64,000 bases of DNA from Aricia agestis (GCF_905147365.1 NC_056421.1:13162001-13226000); one strand, 5' to 3'; counted from the stretch's first letter, positions 39,293-52,484 are shown. Numbers and translations: made by a program. Notes: generated from the sequence alone by a model not told the origin.

Positions 39293-39455
39293 GATTATTT
39301 GAGATCCGCTATTGGTCCCATCAATTTTAGCTGATAACTTGATGTCATTCACGACTGAAAAGTTTGCAGAAATCGTACATACTTATTATATTTTCATTCC
39401 TAATGCTTGCTTTATAATATCTGTACTAAATAGTAACATCAAAATCTGTGAAATA

Positions 39456-39501
39456 CCGAAATCGCCAGTGTTACTTATCTAAGTAACACTGGCGATTTCG
39501 G
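39456..39501. repeat. Perfect 21-bp hairpin
   Basis: CCGAAATCGCCAGTGTTACTT (39456-39476) pairs without mismatch with 39481-39501; loop ATCT. Confidence 0.9.
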
Positions 39502-39957
39502 AACAAAACATTAAAACAAGCTGCAAGAAGCTACTAATTGAGAAGCTTGTATAAATCAGTTAGGAACAGTGTTGCCAAGACACGAAAACAATTGCCACAC
39601 TAAATTTGTGGTCGCCTTGGCAGACTATGGCGTAAATTTGAATTAGTGCCACTGGCAACATATTTTTGTTATTCTTATTTTAAAATAAGGGATATATTTT
39701 TAAAAATAGAATGTAGATTGTTACATAGTAGTACGTGTAATTTCAAATTGTGATATGGTCAGTCTCAGAGGTTTTTTAAACTAAATTAACAACACATTGA
39801 GAACAGAAGCGCCTGTCCAAAAACCTTATATTCTGTAAATAAAAGACATGGATATATTCCGTTTTTCAGAAGTGCATACAATATTTTCAATGCCCCCTCT
39901 ATTGGCGTTTATTCCTTATACCTTTTATCTCGGTGTGAAAATTTGTTCGAAAATTTA

Positions 39958-40242
39958 TACGTGGGAGAGCCATGCTTCGGCACGAATGGGCCGGCTCGAC
40001 CGGATAAATACCACGTTCTCACAGAAAACCGGCGTGAAACAGCACAATCCCCTACCCTATTCCCTTTCCTACCCTCCCCTATTCCCTTCCCTTCCCTACC
40101 CTCCCCTATTACCCTATTCCCTCTTAAAAGGCCGGCAACGCACATGCAGCTCTTCTGATGCTGCGAGTGTCCATAGGCGACGGAAGTTGCTTTCCATCAG
40201 GTGACCCGTTTGCTCGTTTGCCCCCTTATTTCATAAAAAAAA
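39958..40242 (+). mobile_element. SINE, CCCCTTATTTCAT(A)n family
   Basis: TACGTGGGAGAGCCATGCTT to CATAAAAAAAA; about 40 bp around GCGCTTGCGCTG and GAGTGAGTTTACC are missing. Confidence 0.8.
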
Positions 40243-40492
40243 GTTTGGCTGGCTTGGCTGCGTATTTTGGTTTAGCCTTTTACTTGAGGAGTGAAGAAAA
40301 ACAGCAGACTCGACTTCTTGCGTATATTATTATTCCAAAATCTTATAATATCTTGCGAATTTTAGCGTAAATTTTAATGGTTACTATTTACTATGCATCT
40401 ATCAAGATGGAGGGTGAATGTAGCCCCCTTAGGGTTCATGCGTCTTCGACGGCATAATATAACGTCATCGGCAGCTAATCGCTACATTTATC

Positions 40493-40620
40493 CAGTGCCG
40501 GATTTATATTTTTTATGGGTATACGCCACTTTAATTTTGCCGCTACGACCTCTGCCACCATCCTAGGACGATGCCGCCCATAGGCCATGGCCTATATTGC
40601 CTATACATCAATCCAGAGAT
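40493..40620. repeat. CAGTGCCGGATTTATA fragment
   Basis: CCAGTGCCGGATTTATA with CGCCACTTTAATTTTGCCG and CCTAGGACGATGCCGCC. The reverse form at 45405-45545 ends AAATTCGGCACTG. CAGTGCCGG termini suggest hAT-type non-autonomous elements. Confidence 0.45.
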
Positions 40621-40760
40621 TGCATTTATCACGTGATAGAGGATCAATAGACTGCTACAAGCATAATACGTCTGATAGACCAGGATAGTAAACATATTAT
40701 CCTTCTTTCTGACAAAGATCGAAGATACTAGAACTGAGCTCCTAATCGTGAACAAAAAAA

Positions 40761-41069
40761 TTTTTTTTTAATGAAATAAGGGGGCAAACGACCAAACGGG
40801 TCACCTGATGGAAAGCAACTTCCGTCGCCCATGGACACTCGCAGCATCAGCTGCAGGTGCGTTGCCGGCCTTTTAATAGGGAATAGGGTAATAGGGGAGG
40901 TTAGGGAAGGGAAGGGAAGGGAATAGGGGAGGGTAGGGGATTGGGCCTCCGGTAAACTCACTCACTCGGCGAAACAAAGCGCAAGCGCTGTTTCACGCCG
41001 GTTTTCTGTGAAAACGTGGTATTTCTCCGGTCGAGCCGGCCCATTCATGCCGAAGCATGGCTCTCCCAC
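40761..41069 (-). mobile_element. SINE, CCCCTTATTTCAT(A)n family
   Basis: Reverse copy from T run and ATGAAATAAGGGGGCAAACG to CATGGCTCTCCCACT. Confidence 0.8.
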
Positions 41070-41600
41070 TTATAAAATGTGACATTCCGGGAACAAATTA
41101 TGTCGAAGGGGCCAACTTTCGCGAGAATTACACCAAATTCCTTTCTGATAAACTTTTACCTTCATAACAGCGTAACTTTTTCCGTGGGCTCCGCATTAAA
41201 AGTTGCAAAGTTGATGTAATTGGGGGGGACAGTTTATGAAATGAATGTCGTATAAATTGTCTACAACAAATATGAAGGGTCATAATATTCATGTGGGGCC
41301 ATAAAATTTGAACGACAACGACGTCGACCATGGGTAATATGGCATTTCCCGGGACTCAAAGTTCAGCGGCTTGGGCATGAAGAGGTAACAGACAGACATA
41401 CAGACACACTTTCGCATTTATAATATTAGTAAGTAAGTATAGTATTAGTATGGATAGTATGGATTTTTCGATTGAAGTAACCATCTCTATAAAAATAAAA
41501 AATTCGAATGCGTCCAATAATGTTCGTAAACTAATCACCGATGTTTTTCTATCATATCGTGGACAGGCCGCATAATGGGATTAATGAATTAAGAAATCAT

Positions 41601-41790
41601 TAAATCAAATCAAATCAAATCAAAAATATTTTTATTCGGAGTAATTTTTTTACAAAAACTTTACCGAACGTCGATACTACGGTGCCTACCACCGGTTCGG
41701 GAACTAACCCGGCGAGAAGAACCGGCGTAAGAAACTCGCACGGGGCCATCTTTTACTAAAAAGATGGAAAATTACAATTTAAAACATATA
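41601..41790 (-). mobile_element. LINE 3' end with (AATCA)n tail
   Basis: ATCAAATCAAATCAAATCAA then TATTTTTATTCGGAGTAATT, CTACGGTGCCTACCACCGGT, CCCGGCGAGAAGAACCGGCG and AAACTCGCACGGGGCCATC. On the minus strand this is a common lepidopteran non-LTR 3' segment ending in a TGATT microsatellite. Confidence 0.6.
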
Positions 41791-42122
41791 CAGTACAACA
41801 CGGTCACATTAACCTGACGCACCACTGGAATGTATATGCAAGCTTCGTAATGACGTCATCACCATGCGTCTAGTTAATTTGACTGTGTTATATAACAATA
41901 TTATCACTAAGAGCTATTTATAATAGGAATTATGAAAAATATTCTAGTAGCCTGTAAGAACCACCCTATTCCCAAGGTGTGTTGTCGTCGATGAAATCAT
42001 TGATTTTATAATAAGCTTTAGTACACAAACGTTCTTTTACTACATTTTTAAATTTATTGATAGAGAAAAATTCGCTTTAATTTAATTTGCTTCTCCGAAA
42101 TATCACCTTTTATTAAGTTTTA

Positions 42123-42545
42123 ACAGCTCCGTGGTCCAGTGGCTTAGATCGTGGCTCTTGACTTGGAGGTATCGCGTTCGATTCGCGCGCTTAAAACATA
42201 TTGTTATTTTCAAGTTTGGTTAGGACGATGCAGACTGATCACCTGATTGTCTGACAAGTAAGATGATCCATGCGCCGTACGGTAAAAAGTCGGTCCTGCG
42301 CCTGATTTCTCACCAGTCGTGTTGGTCATCCGTACGACCAGTGGGTCAGACGGAAGGACAACCCATCTTCTTTTACTCTCATAACCCACTGGGGTTATGA
42401 GAGTAAAGGAAGATGGGTTGCTCTTGTGTATTGCGCACATACTTGGGAGTTGGGCACTTTAAAATTACTCCTGCTTGACTGGCCCGGTTTCAATGAAATC
42501 GGCAACCGTCACTGAAACCATTGTGGAAGTTATCATTATTATTAA
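42123..42545 (+). mobile_element. tRNA-derived SINE, second copy, with internal inverted duplication
   Basis: AGCTCCGTGGTCCAGTGGCT and GCGTTCGATTCGCGCGC correspond to A and B boxes; the body matches 24004-24371. A segment is duplicated in reverse: AACCCATCTTCTTTTACTCT.. (42361) and ..AGAGTAAAGGAAGATGGGTT (to 42420) form 28-bp arms. Confidence 0.85.
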
Positions 42546-42848
42546 ACATTTGTTTTAAATCAAATCGACGGCGATCTAAATATTCAATTTTTATTAAATA
42601 AAAATGTTTTGAACTCTCACCAACACTCATTATTAAGCGTTATTGAAGTTGAACTGTGAAATGCACTTCATACAATATCGAAAGCAATCGAAATTCGTTT
42701 TTGTGACAGACAAAAATCCGGATGAAATTATTAAAATATCATCACTGATTTATTCTTCGGATTTTTTTTGTTGCAGAAAAATATAATATCCACTAGAGTC
42801 TAGACTCTACTAGACGAATGTGTTGTATCTTATATTGTCTTTAAACGA

Positions 42849-43050
42849 GCAATTCTTGTATATATATTATATAATAATATGTATAATATATAATTGGAAT
42901 CTCGGAATCGGCTCCAACGATTTTCATGAAATTTAGTATAAAGGGGGTTTCGGGGGCAATTAATCGATCTAGCTAGGAATCATTTTAGAAAATGTCATTT
43001 TATTCGTGTTTTATCGAATACCGAGCAAAGCCTGTACAAAGATAGCTGAA
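42849..43050. mobile_element. ACCGAGCTTCGCTCGGTA retroelement end, copy
   Basis: CGAGCAATTCTTGTATATAT, GGCTCCAACGATTTTCATGA, GGGTTTCGGGGGCAA, GATCTAGCTAGGAATCATTT and GTGTTTTATCGAATACCGAG. It agrees with 54967-55310. Confidence 0.65.
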
Positions 43051-43472
43051 AGCTAGGTTCCTGTACAAAGATTCACTGCAAAATATTTACATAATGATTA
43101 CTGTTTAATATGTAAATATTCGGAATACGATGTTGTGTACGATTGGCTTACCCTTAGCTGTTTAGGGCTAAAATTGAAACACGTTTGTACATAATATAAT
43201 GATGGAAAATAGCCAACATGTAACGTAGACAACGTAAATCTAACGGGGAGAAACTATCAAAATAGGTCTAGTAGGGAAAGAAAAAAAAATGCAACAATGT
43301 AGTATTTAAAACGACTGAAAATAATTTAGTCCTAAAAAGCTAATCTTAGCAATCACTCTAATATAAAATTCTTTATCCAAAAGTAGATTTCTATACGACC
43401 AAAATTAATATCCTTGACCTGACCTTAAAGAAGACATGCCATCGTTAATCTTAATATTCTTGATAACATTTA

Positions 43473-44495
<1,023 letters not shown>

Positions 44496-44744
44496 TGAAA
44501 AATGCGGAAACGTAAGTGCATGAAATTTCGCACAATTATAGTTTTTATGGAGAAGGAGTGCATCGAGCCAACACTGTTTAAAAATTATGATTTTATCATA
44601 CCTTATTTTAATAAACAAAACATTACACAAACTACAATATTTTGAATGACAACCTATACACACGAATTATACTCTTTTATTTATGGTTGAAGTCTTATGT
44701 CAAATTAAAAAATATGTTTTGTTGTTTCTTTTATTAAATCTGAA

Positions 44745-44870
44745 ATAGTCAATACTTTGAACGGGGAGCCAACAAAAGAAGAAGAAGAAGAAGAAGGTCA
44801 AAATTTTGGTAATAGAATATTATTAGCATTGAAGGTCCAATTTCGACCATTGGGCGATCTCTAGTAATAA
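44745..44870 (+). repeat. TCGACCATTGGGCGATCTCTAG family with (GAA)n
   Basis: GAAATAGTCAATACTTTGAA, AAGAAGAAGAAGAAGAAG and ATTTCGACCATTGGGCGATC. Same unit without the GAA expansion at 52028-52122. Confidence 0.55.
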
Positions 44871-45404
44871 TTATTATCAAATTCGATTACGAGTTCTGTT
44901 TCGGATTTTATGCGGATTGTATTCGACGTCACTAGTCGTTAGAGTTGACTGAACATTAAAAGGGATCGGTATGGAAGGGTCGAGTTTTTAAATGATATCA
45001 TTAATTTTTCCCTCATGAATGGGATATTCTTCACAAATTAGCACTTTCAGAGTTAATGGTCTTTAATCACGGCTACAATTAATTGCCTTTGTGATTTAAA
45101 ATTTAAATCTGATTTGATTGATGTTCTAATATCTTAATTAACCTGGTGCAAAAAGAGGGGTAAAATTTCGCGTTAGTTTTTTACCTTCGTAGTATTAAGC
45201 ATTTATTTTCTATTTATAATGATGCACAACAAAGCTAACCCATTCATTGATCAAATCAAAAAAAAAGGATTATAATTATTTAAAGTTACTTCAATTTCTT
45301 AATTTTAAAAATGTTTCTGAAATGAAATTTCCGAATTTTATTCTAACGCAAATATACTATGCATTTTTAAATAAATTTTAAGAGTTCTCACATTTTGGTT
45401 CTTC

Positions 45405-45545
45405 AGAAGCAGCCCCGGATTTATAAATAGGCTGTTTAGGCCGCGACCTAGGGTTGGCAGCGTTCTAGGATTGCGGCAAATTTCGTACATGGGGTGGCGA
45501 AAATAAAGTGGCCTACCCTCAGTAAAATATAAATTCGGCACTGTC
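45405..45545. repeat. CAGTGCCGGATTTATA family, reverse fragment
   Basis: CCCCGGATTTATAAATAGGC to TAAATTCGGCACTG, with GGGGTGGCGAAAATAAAGTG. Confidence 0.45.
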
Positions 45546-46307
45546 CATAAGTATGCCCTAACCTTAATTATAATAGTTACTTGAAATCTCTTCAAAATGT
45601 ACGACGATATTACAGAATAGGAGACAGGAAGCCCAAACCTTTTATTATTTTCTTTGTCATTTTTATCATTTTCTCCGAATTGTGGTATGTTTGTAATTTA
45701 GAGTCTCGTAGTCTGTTGAAAACGTGCAGTGTTCACCCACGACAGAATTTAATTTCGTTCTGCTGAGCTCGCTCTGTAATGCATGGCAGTGCTAGATTGT
45801 AAGACACAACCGTGACCAAGGTATAAAAGTTATTTACCTATACTTATAAAACGGACGAAAAATGCACAAGTTGTACCATTACAGAAAATAATTCAGTTAG
45901 TGGACCTATTGTATTTCGTTGGACTATGTCAAGCCGACAGATCACGATAAACATTAGTTAAAAAGTGTCTCTTAACAAATGGATAATTGTGAAGGTCGAT
46001 ATCTTCTTCAGGATCTTTCTTCAGGATACTGACATGTCAGTCCGCCATCATACACCACTACCCCGTCTACACAATGGCAATGGCTTGTAGTGGGCCAGAA
46101 TTGACCATTATGAATAGGCCAATAATAATATTATCTGTAATTTTATTATGTCCGCCATATCTGCTTACGAATCAATTTCTCTGACAGTGCGTAAATTTCT
46201 TCGGGTATGGGCCCTGTTAGAACTTGGTCACTTTTTAGGAAAACTTTCAGAAGCTATATCTAAACATTTTATTTTTTTTTAATTCAAGAAAAATACGCGT
46301 AATTTTA

Positions 46308-46588
46308 TTGGAACGTAGTTCCTTATCGCGCGTTGCACCTTCGGCTAGCCTGAAAAAAATGTAACGACACTTTTTTATTAGTATCTGCACGGTAGGGGCA
46401 GAGGGCGTTGATAGAATTCGTGTGCGTCAACGTTTTTGAAATTAAAGTACAGCGATGCGTTATCAGTATTCCTGGGCGTCAGTAGGTGGCTTTTTTTTTC
46501 AGTGTCTATGTATATAGGTTTTTTGAACATAAAAAATACCTAACTTCGTTCCATTCGAAAGTCCCTTGACACCTTTCAAGTTTTTTTA
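46308..46588 (-). repeat. TTGGAACGAAGTTCCTTAT family, copy 3
   Basis: TTGGAACGTAGTTCCTTATC to CCTTGACACCTTTCAAG, with the GGGGCAGAGGGCGTTGA core. Confidence 0.6.
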
Positions 46589-46966
46589 CAATGATCAATA
46601 CATATCGAAAGGCCGGAAGATTTAATTGCACCCTGTATAATACATGCTGAATGCTGATAGCGTCGCAATCATGGTGATAATCATGGCTCTACAACTACTC
46701 AACGAAAAGCTCTTTCAACTATAATAATCTTAAGACTTAAACTCTATTTACATTTGAAAAAGAATAATTCTTTTCAGTACCCCTCTCTCAGTGATGTTAT
46801 GTGGAATGAACGAGCTAGCAAGAGCATGTTATTATCTGAAGCACAAAGAGTTGTTTTCTCGAGACTTTCAAAAGACGGGGTTGAATGAGGATTTTTAGAG
46901 CACACAATTTCGTATTTTAAAAGTTGTACCACTTGTTAATAGACGTTTACCCCCTTTTTAGCCGTT

Positions 46967-47303
46967 TAGCCATGCTTCGGCACGAATGGGCCGGTTCGAC
47001 CGGAGAAATACCACGGGCTCACAGAAAACCGGCGTGAAATAGCACTTGCGCTGTGTTTCGCCGAGTGAGTGAGTTTACCGGAGGCCCAATCCCCTACCCT
47101 TTTCCCTTCCCTACCCTCTCCTATTTCCTTCCCTACCCTCCCCTATTCCCTTCTCTACCCTCCCCTATTACCCTATTCCCTCTTAAAAGGCCGGCAACAC
47201 ACCTGCAGCTCTTCTCATGCTGCGAGTGTTCATGGGCGACGGAAGTTGCTTTCCATCAGGTGACCCGTTTGCTCATTTGCCCCCTTATTTCATAAAAAAA
47301 AAA
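46967..47303 (+). mobile_element. SINE, CCCCTTATTTCAT(A)n family
   Basis: GCCATGCTTCGGCACGAATG to CATAAAAAAAAAA, missing the first 10 or so bases. Confidence 0.8.
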
Positions 47304-47742
47304 TATATGCGAAAATGCGTCTGTTTGTATATCTGGACAAACTATCAAGGTATATTTAAAAAGCAACTGTATTTCATTTCGTGTTGCATAAACTAGCAAT
47401 AAATAATAAATATTTACATTCATTTATCTATCTCTTTCTATTCTTGTCTGTTTAGCTTAGTATTCATGAACGTCGCGCCCCGCGAGATCCGAGCTAATGT
47501 AAACTTGCTCATTTAAGCCTTATTACACCATCTGATTAAACTTAAGCACTTGCTGAATTATAGAAGCACTTGCAAGGCCTTACTTTCTAAAGCCCTTGCA
47601 AGCCCTTGTAAGTGTCACCAATATATTACCTCGAGGGTATCCAGTAACCATCGAAGGGATCTTTAGGATAGTGATTTAACGAATATTCTCATTCGCTTCG
47701 CGAATATTCGCACGTTTCTGAATATTCGCATTCGCGAATATA

Positions 47743-47950
47743 ATAGTAGGGGCAGAGGGCGTTGAAAGTATTCATGTTTCAACTAGATGGCGTTTTTAAG
47801 ACTAAACATCAGCGACGAGTTGTTAGTATTTCTGGGCGTCAATAGATGGCGTTTATAATAATTGTTTTAATAGGTATGTACTTATACAGGTTTTTGAACG
47901 AAATAACTTCGTTCCGTTCGGGTGTCCCTTGACACCTCTCAAGTTTTTAT
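47743..47950 (-). repeat. TTGGAACGAAGTTCCTTAT family, copy 4 (truncated)
   Basis: Begins at GGGGCAGAGGGCGTTGA and ends CCTTGACACCTCTCAAG; the GGAACGAAGTTCCTTAT end is absent. Confidence 0.55.
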
Positions 47951-49003
47951 TATTGTTCAGTGGCATCACTTTTAAGTGACCAGTTTCAAACTCACGTCCT
48001 CAAAGCAGTACCCTCGAGCCGAAACATAATTGTAGAGCTGTAGTAGCTGTAGTTATTCCATTATGCAAGTGTCAAGCGAACAAAAATAACTCGTGAAACG
48101 TACGAGGATTACATAAATGCAAGAAAGTACCGGACCGTGAATACGCTACGAAGTAAATGCAATAAATTCACACTTGTGAAGTGCCAGAGTAGGGTTTTCA
48201 CACAGAACTGCAAGTTCGCGCCGCAGTGAAAATATGCGATACAGTCAGTTGTTTAATATGCGATAAGATTTTATGTGAGTTGTTTAATTAAACAACTTGC
48301 TTATAAAAATAAATTTCACAAGCAATTGCTTATAAAATTTCTTCTAAAAAATGTGTACACCTTGTTACTAAATAATTTGTAAAGGTAACATTTTAAGAGT
48401 AAGAATGACACGAATATCAGTTGTAATGTTGTGGATTGTAAATGTTTATTTATGTGTAAGATTATACTCGTAATTATTAAGCATATTATTGTATGAAATC
48501 ATTCTTTATTGTCCCAGATAAAATATAAAAATTGTAATTATTATTTTGATATATATATCAAGACACTGACTCAAATCGTGACAAATAAGAGAGCGCGCGC
48601 CGTTGAGTTTAATTCAGTTTTCACACACAGAATAAAACTCCAGTTCGATGTAGCGACGACGCAGCTCTGTGTGCAAACCGAAGTCGTAATTCAAGTCTTA
48701 TTATGTTAATGACTCTGTGACGTCACGTCATACTAATCCGTTTTCCGGACTCTGGGCCGCAAATTTTCGTGTTTGTCTTAGCGCCTTCAGAGCTTTGCCA
48801 ATTATTCTGGAGTTAGCCTCAGTTCTGGATATAATTTAAGCATTATGTGAGTTTGTGTGCCTGTGTGGTCTATAAGATATTGTATCAGTGTGTATGTGGT
48901 CTTGATAAGTTATACAAATGTAAGGGGGTCGCTGTATGTGTCACTTTATGACATACGCCATACTCCATAGGTTTAATTTTACTACGCCGCTAGCTTTTAC
49001 GCC
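47951..49003. other. No gene seen
   Basis: Two stretches with CACACAGAACTGC (48200) and CACACACAGAATAAAACTCC (48620) look related and may be ends of one old element. No coding signal. Confidence 0.4.
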
Positions 49004-49029
49004 GCCGCCGCGCGCCGGCGCGCGGCGGC
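49004..49029. repeat. 26-bp GC-only palindrome
   Basis: GCCGCCGCGCGCC followed by its exact reverse complement, made only of G and C, in otherwise AT-rich DNA. A short GC-rich stretch continues to about 49140. Confidence 0.9.
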
Positions 49030-49156
49030 AGCGTGGGTCGCTAGTTACACAAATGTCAGTAGAAAATGATACCTATATTCTATGTCATATAATAGCATTT
49101 TATTTGAATTTTTATCGGTCGCGGTCGCTCGCGGCAAAGATCCGAAAACCACCTGC

Positions 49157-49354
49157 GGGGCTAAAATGGTCGCTTTGAAGAATCATGATATGAATCATAA
49201 TATGATTAATTTTTCTAAAATCGCAAAATGCAACTCTGCTTGCAATTCATTTCTGTATTTTTGTACTGATTTGACATTTGTCAGTTTGACAGTTTTGACA
49301 ATTCATCTGCTGAGTTGATTGAGAGGAATTGCTAAATGTGACCATTTTAGCCCC
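49157..49354. mobile_element. GGGGCTAAAATGGTC MITE, single-ended copy
   Basis: GGGGCTAAAATGGTCGCTTT to GTGACCATTTTAGCCCC, almost identical inside to 12983-13180. Confidence 0.8.
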
Positions 49355-49913
49355 GCTGGCTTCATAGCGGCGTGGCAAATAGAATAATTTCAAACACCCT
49401 CATAATACTTTTCTTACGTAGGCTAACGATGAAAAATGCTACAGAATGGCACAGAAAAAAGTTATTTACCGTCATAAAGCGGTGGGGATTCCGCTATTAA
49501 TCCATAAAGATTTATAACGCCATTATGGCAGCCCAATGGTCATTGTATGGCCATTGTAGCGTACTTTTATTTACCATTGTTTAGGGAAATTCGTTTTCAA
49601 AGAATTGTGATAAAATATTTTTTGATGTGGATTACCTGATGATATAATCGCTTTTTAATTCCATAGCCTTAATTGTATTACAATGATGGGTTCTGTGTTT
49701 GATCCCTAGATTTTGTGTGATGAAATGAGTAATGCTGTTATTTATGTATTTTTAAACCTGTATTTTGGTCTAAATGACTTGAAGAGCCTTGCGATTGGTG
49801 AAATGCAGGCAGTATAAGTAAGCCTATATGCATATAAAGCACTTGTACTATCAGATAAGTTAATATTTTATAGACAAAATATGGTGAACCTATGTAATTT
49901 GGTCGTTTTATGT

Positions 49914-50165
49914 TAAACCCAGTCGACAGATCACGATTTAGCCCGGGCGCATATTATCCGAAATTTCTGATCAGAAAGTTTCGGACGCGCCGGAACGCAC
50001 TCTGTTTATACATTTTGTTGTGCACCCCGCATACTATCAGAATTCTGACGTATCGAAATGTATGGGCGGGGCGAGGCGTCCGAATTTTTCTGATCAGAAG
50101 TTTGAATAATGTACGGCCGGGCTAACATTGAATTGACATAGTTCGACCAAATGACGTAGGTCCGT
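49914..50165. repeat. GACAGATCACGATTAACATT repeat split by a TA MITE
   Basis: CAGTCGACAGATCACGATT, then the insert, then AACATTGAATTGACATAGTT + CGACCAAATGACGTAGGTCC. Related: 37147-37215, 45920-45960, 46120-46200, 51586-51690, 54237-54370, 55360-55720. Confidence 0.65.
49941..50122. mobile_element. TA-flanked MITE, GCCCGGGCGCATATTATCC ends
   Basis: Left GCCCGGGCGCATATTATCC, right GAATAATGTACGGCCGGGC; TA on both sides (49939-49940, 50123-50124). CTGATCAGAAAGTTTCGGAC.. mirrors an inner segment. 182 bp. Confidence 0.8.
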
Positions 50166-50864
50166 CAACTATCCATTTCTTTGATGGTACGTACTTTTCG
50201 TCGAACGTAAATATACACGTTCATAATCCCATTTCTTTTCTTTTATAAAATGTATGGCTATAATGTAATCGCTTATTTCTTCTACAAAATTCGAAATTGC
50301 TCATTTTCCTCCGATTTTCAGCGATTTCCAAAAAAGACGCAGTTTTATTCGTTCCATTGTCAAATTGAAATTTCATCCGAAAATAAAGCGAAATATAAAA
50401 TTTACGATTCGAGTGGTGATAAATGGGTGAAAAAAATAAATAATGTCGAACCGACAACGATTGTGGCCGCGCCAGTACATTTATTTTGTTAATTTATTGA
50501 ATAGTAAATAATATTGAAATTTCAATTTATTGAATATTTACGAATTAATAAAAACTGGTAAGTGTGGGTGGGACTCGGAGATGAATACTTTTGTAGATTG
50601 ATTGATTGATTAAACTTTGGCTGCTCAGCTAGACGTTCTTGATTCTGATTGAATCAATCAATCTCTGTTACTGAAACTATTAATATTTTACTCGAAATTC
50701 CTCACAGGAGAGAAACGGTTTTGGACTTGATATAATATATATTTTAATTTAGATATATAAGTCAGACATCTTATCTTGGCCCAATATTCCATTGGTATTT
50801 TTGTTGGTGTTGCAAAATATGTCTGCTTCTGCAAAGTTCTGCTGAGCTTCCTATATAGTCAAAA

Positions 50865-51130
50865 GCAGCGGTTCTGAAAAAATTTTTTGTGGCGAAAACA
50901 ATTTTAAGAAATAAAAATTTTGACGGACCTCTCAAAAAAGAATGATTTGTCTTTGAATGCGGACCACACTAAACTTAAGAATGGCTGCTCTATAGCATGC
51001 ACATTAAATGTCGTCGCTTGTGGGCAAATTATTATGAATAATAATCTTTATATTATACTCTATAGCAGAGGTCGGCAAGTAATTTTAGGTGGGGTCCGGA
51101 TACTGTGGGAAAACTTTAACGAGGTCCAGA
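50865..51130. repeat. Two hAT-like element ends
   Basis: CAGCGGTTCTGAAAAA at 50867 and CAGAGGTCGGCAAGTAATTT at 51066 resemble known hAT 5' ends, each followed by G/C-poor sequence with GGACC strings. No matching right ends or duplications were found. Confidence 0.35.
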
Positions 51131-51154
51131 AAAAAACACACTTAATATTATTTT

Positions 51155-51215
51155 AATTTTGAGAGTCCTATGTCCAGCAGTGGACGACTATAGGCTGATA
51201 TGATGATGATGATGG
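51155..51215 (+). repeat. RTE-type LINE tail, (GAT)n
   Basis: GAGTCCTATGTCCAGCAGTG, GACGACTATAGGCTGAT and ATGATGATGATGATGG: end of an RTE-like ORF passing into its simple-repeat tail. Confidence 0.5.
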
Positions 51216-51722
51216 TGAAAGGTATGAACTATACGTATACCTTATCTATGTATTAATTGATACTTGGTATTTAATAATACATTACAATATTATTTCGCGG
51301 TCCGCCTGTTACCTACCGCTACACTACACATTCGCAATCGCTTGTTTTGCCAATTATAAACCAACGTCGAGAGATTTTCTTTATAAAATCAGACTGACTC
51401 GAGTCAAGTCTCTACTCGACTAGAGTCAAGAACAATTTCAAGTTAAGCCCCACAAGGGTTGAAACTTCAATAAATGTCACAAAGGCCCTCGCATGTCTTG
51501 TTTACACTCAAGTATGATTCGTTTATTCACAAGTTCAGTTTGTCCCGGGTGTTCCGAAGTTGAGTTGTTTGCAATGATATAACTATCAGAGAAATTGATT
51601 CATTGCCATATGGGGGACCTCCGTAATTTGGTCGCTTTACAATAACAAACGATCTTGGATAATAATCCGACCAAGACTATTGTCAAATTAAAAATGGATT
51701 GTTGTTTTTTTTTTATTAAATA

Positions 51723-52022
51723 CTAGCTGTCCCGGTGAACTTCGTGTGACTTTAAAACCTTCCCTGGACTTCTACGAATATTTTAAGACTAAAATTAGCC
51801 TAATCTGTTCAGCCGTTTTCGAGTTTTAGCGTTACTAACACAATCGAAAATCCATTTTTATATATATAGACTAGTTGTCCCGGTGAACTTCGTGTCACTT
51901 TAAAACCTTCCCTGGACTTCTACGAATATTTTAAGACTAAAATTAGCCCAATCTGTTCAGCCGTTTTCAAGTTTTAGCGCGACTAACACATTTGGATATC
52001 CATTTTTATATATAAGATATAG
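51723..52022 (+). repeat. CTAGCTGTCCCGGTGAACTT retroelement end, two tandem copies
   Basis: CTAGCTGTCCCGGTGAACTT at 51723 and CTAGTTGTCCCGGTGAACTT at 51871, 148 bp apart, each ending in CATTTTTATATATA. A third fragment (59240-59320) abuts the Penelope element. Confidence 0.8.
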
Positions 52023-52027
52023 TATAT

Positions 52028-52122
52028 TATAGATATGAAATAGACAATACTTTAAACATGGAGCCAAAAGATGAAGATACTTAAATTTAAGGTCGAATTT
52101 CGACCATTGGGCGATCTCTAGT
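52028..52122 (+). repeat. TCGACCATTGGGCGATCTCTAG family, short copy
   Basis: GAAATAGACAATACTTTAAA..AAGATGAAGATAC..GAATTTCGACCATTGGGCGA. Confidence 0.55.
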
Positions 52123-52484
52123 TTAAATAAATCGTTAGTACACATTTGCTTGTAATCTCGCGGTTTAGCCGCCAAACCAGGTACGGACGCGCATATAAAT
52201 CCAACCTTAAAATTATAACTTAAAATCCACAGACTTTTCGATTTTATTCGCGAACTCTAAAATCAACTCAATATAACATGAAGGAGGCGAATTTAATTAA
52301 ATAATCCGACGAAATTCCCCCTTAATTACTTAATTCATCACGTCTCGGTTGAGCCGCACCGCGCATATTGTTAAAATAGGCTTACGTTTTCATTACCTTA
52401 ACCTGTAAACGTGCGTCGATTGGTCTCGCAGACCGCACGTTCTATGCTATTGAATTTGGAAGCTTTGTTCTGTGCGTATCTTCC

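Larger units (their letters stand above)
38526..39957. other. No gene; degraded repeats
   Basis: Includes the degraded repeat at 39100, the hairpin at 39456 and CAGTGTTGCCAAGACACG..GCCACTGGCAACAT (39565-39662), perhaps a worn hAT-type MITE. Confidence 0.4.
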
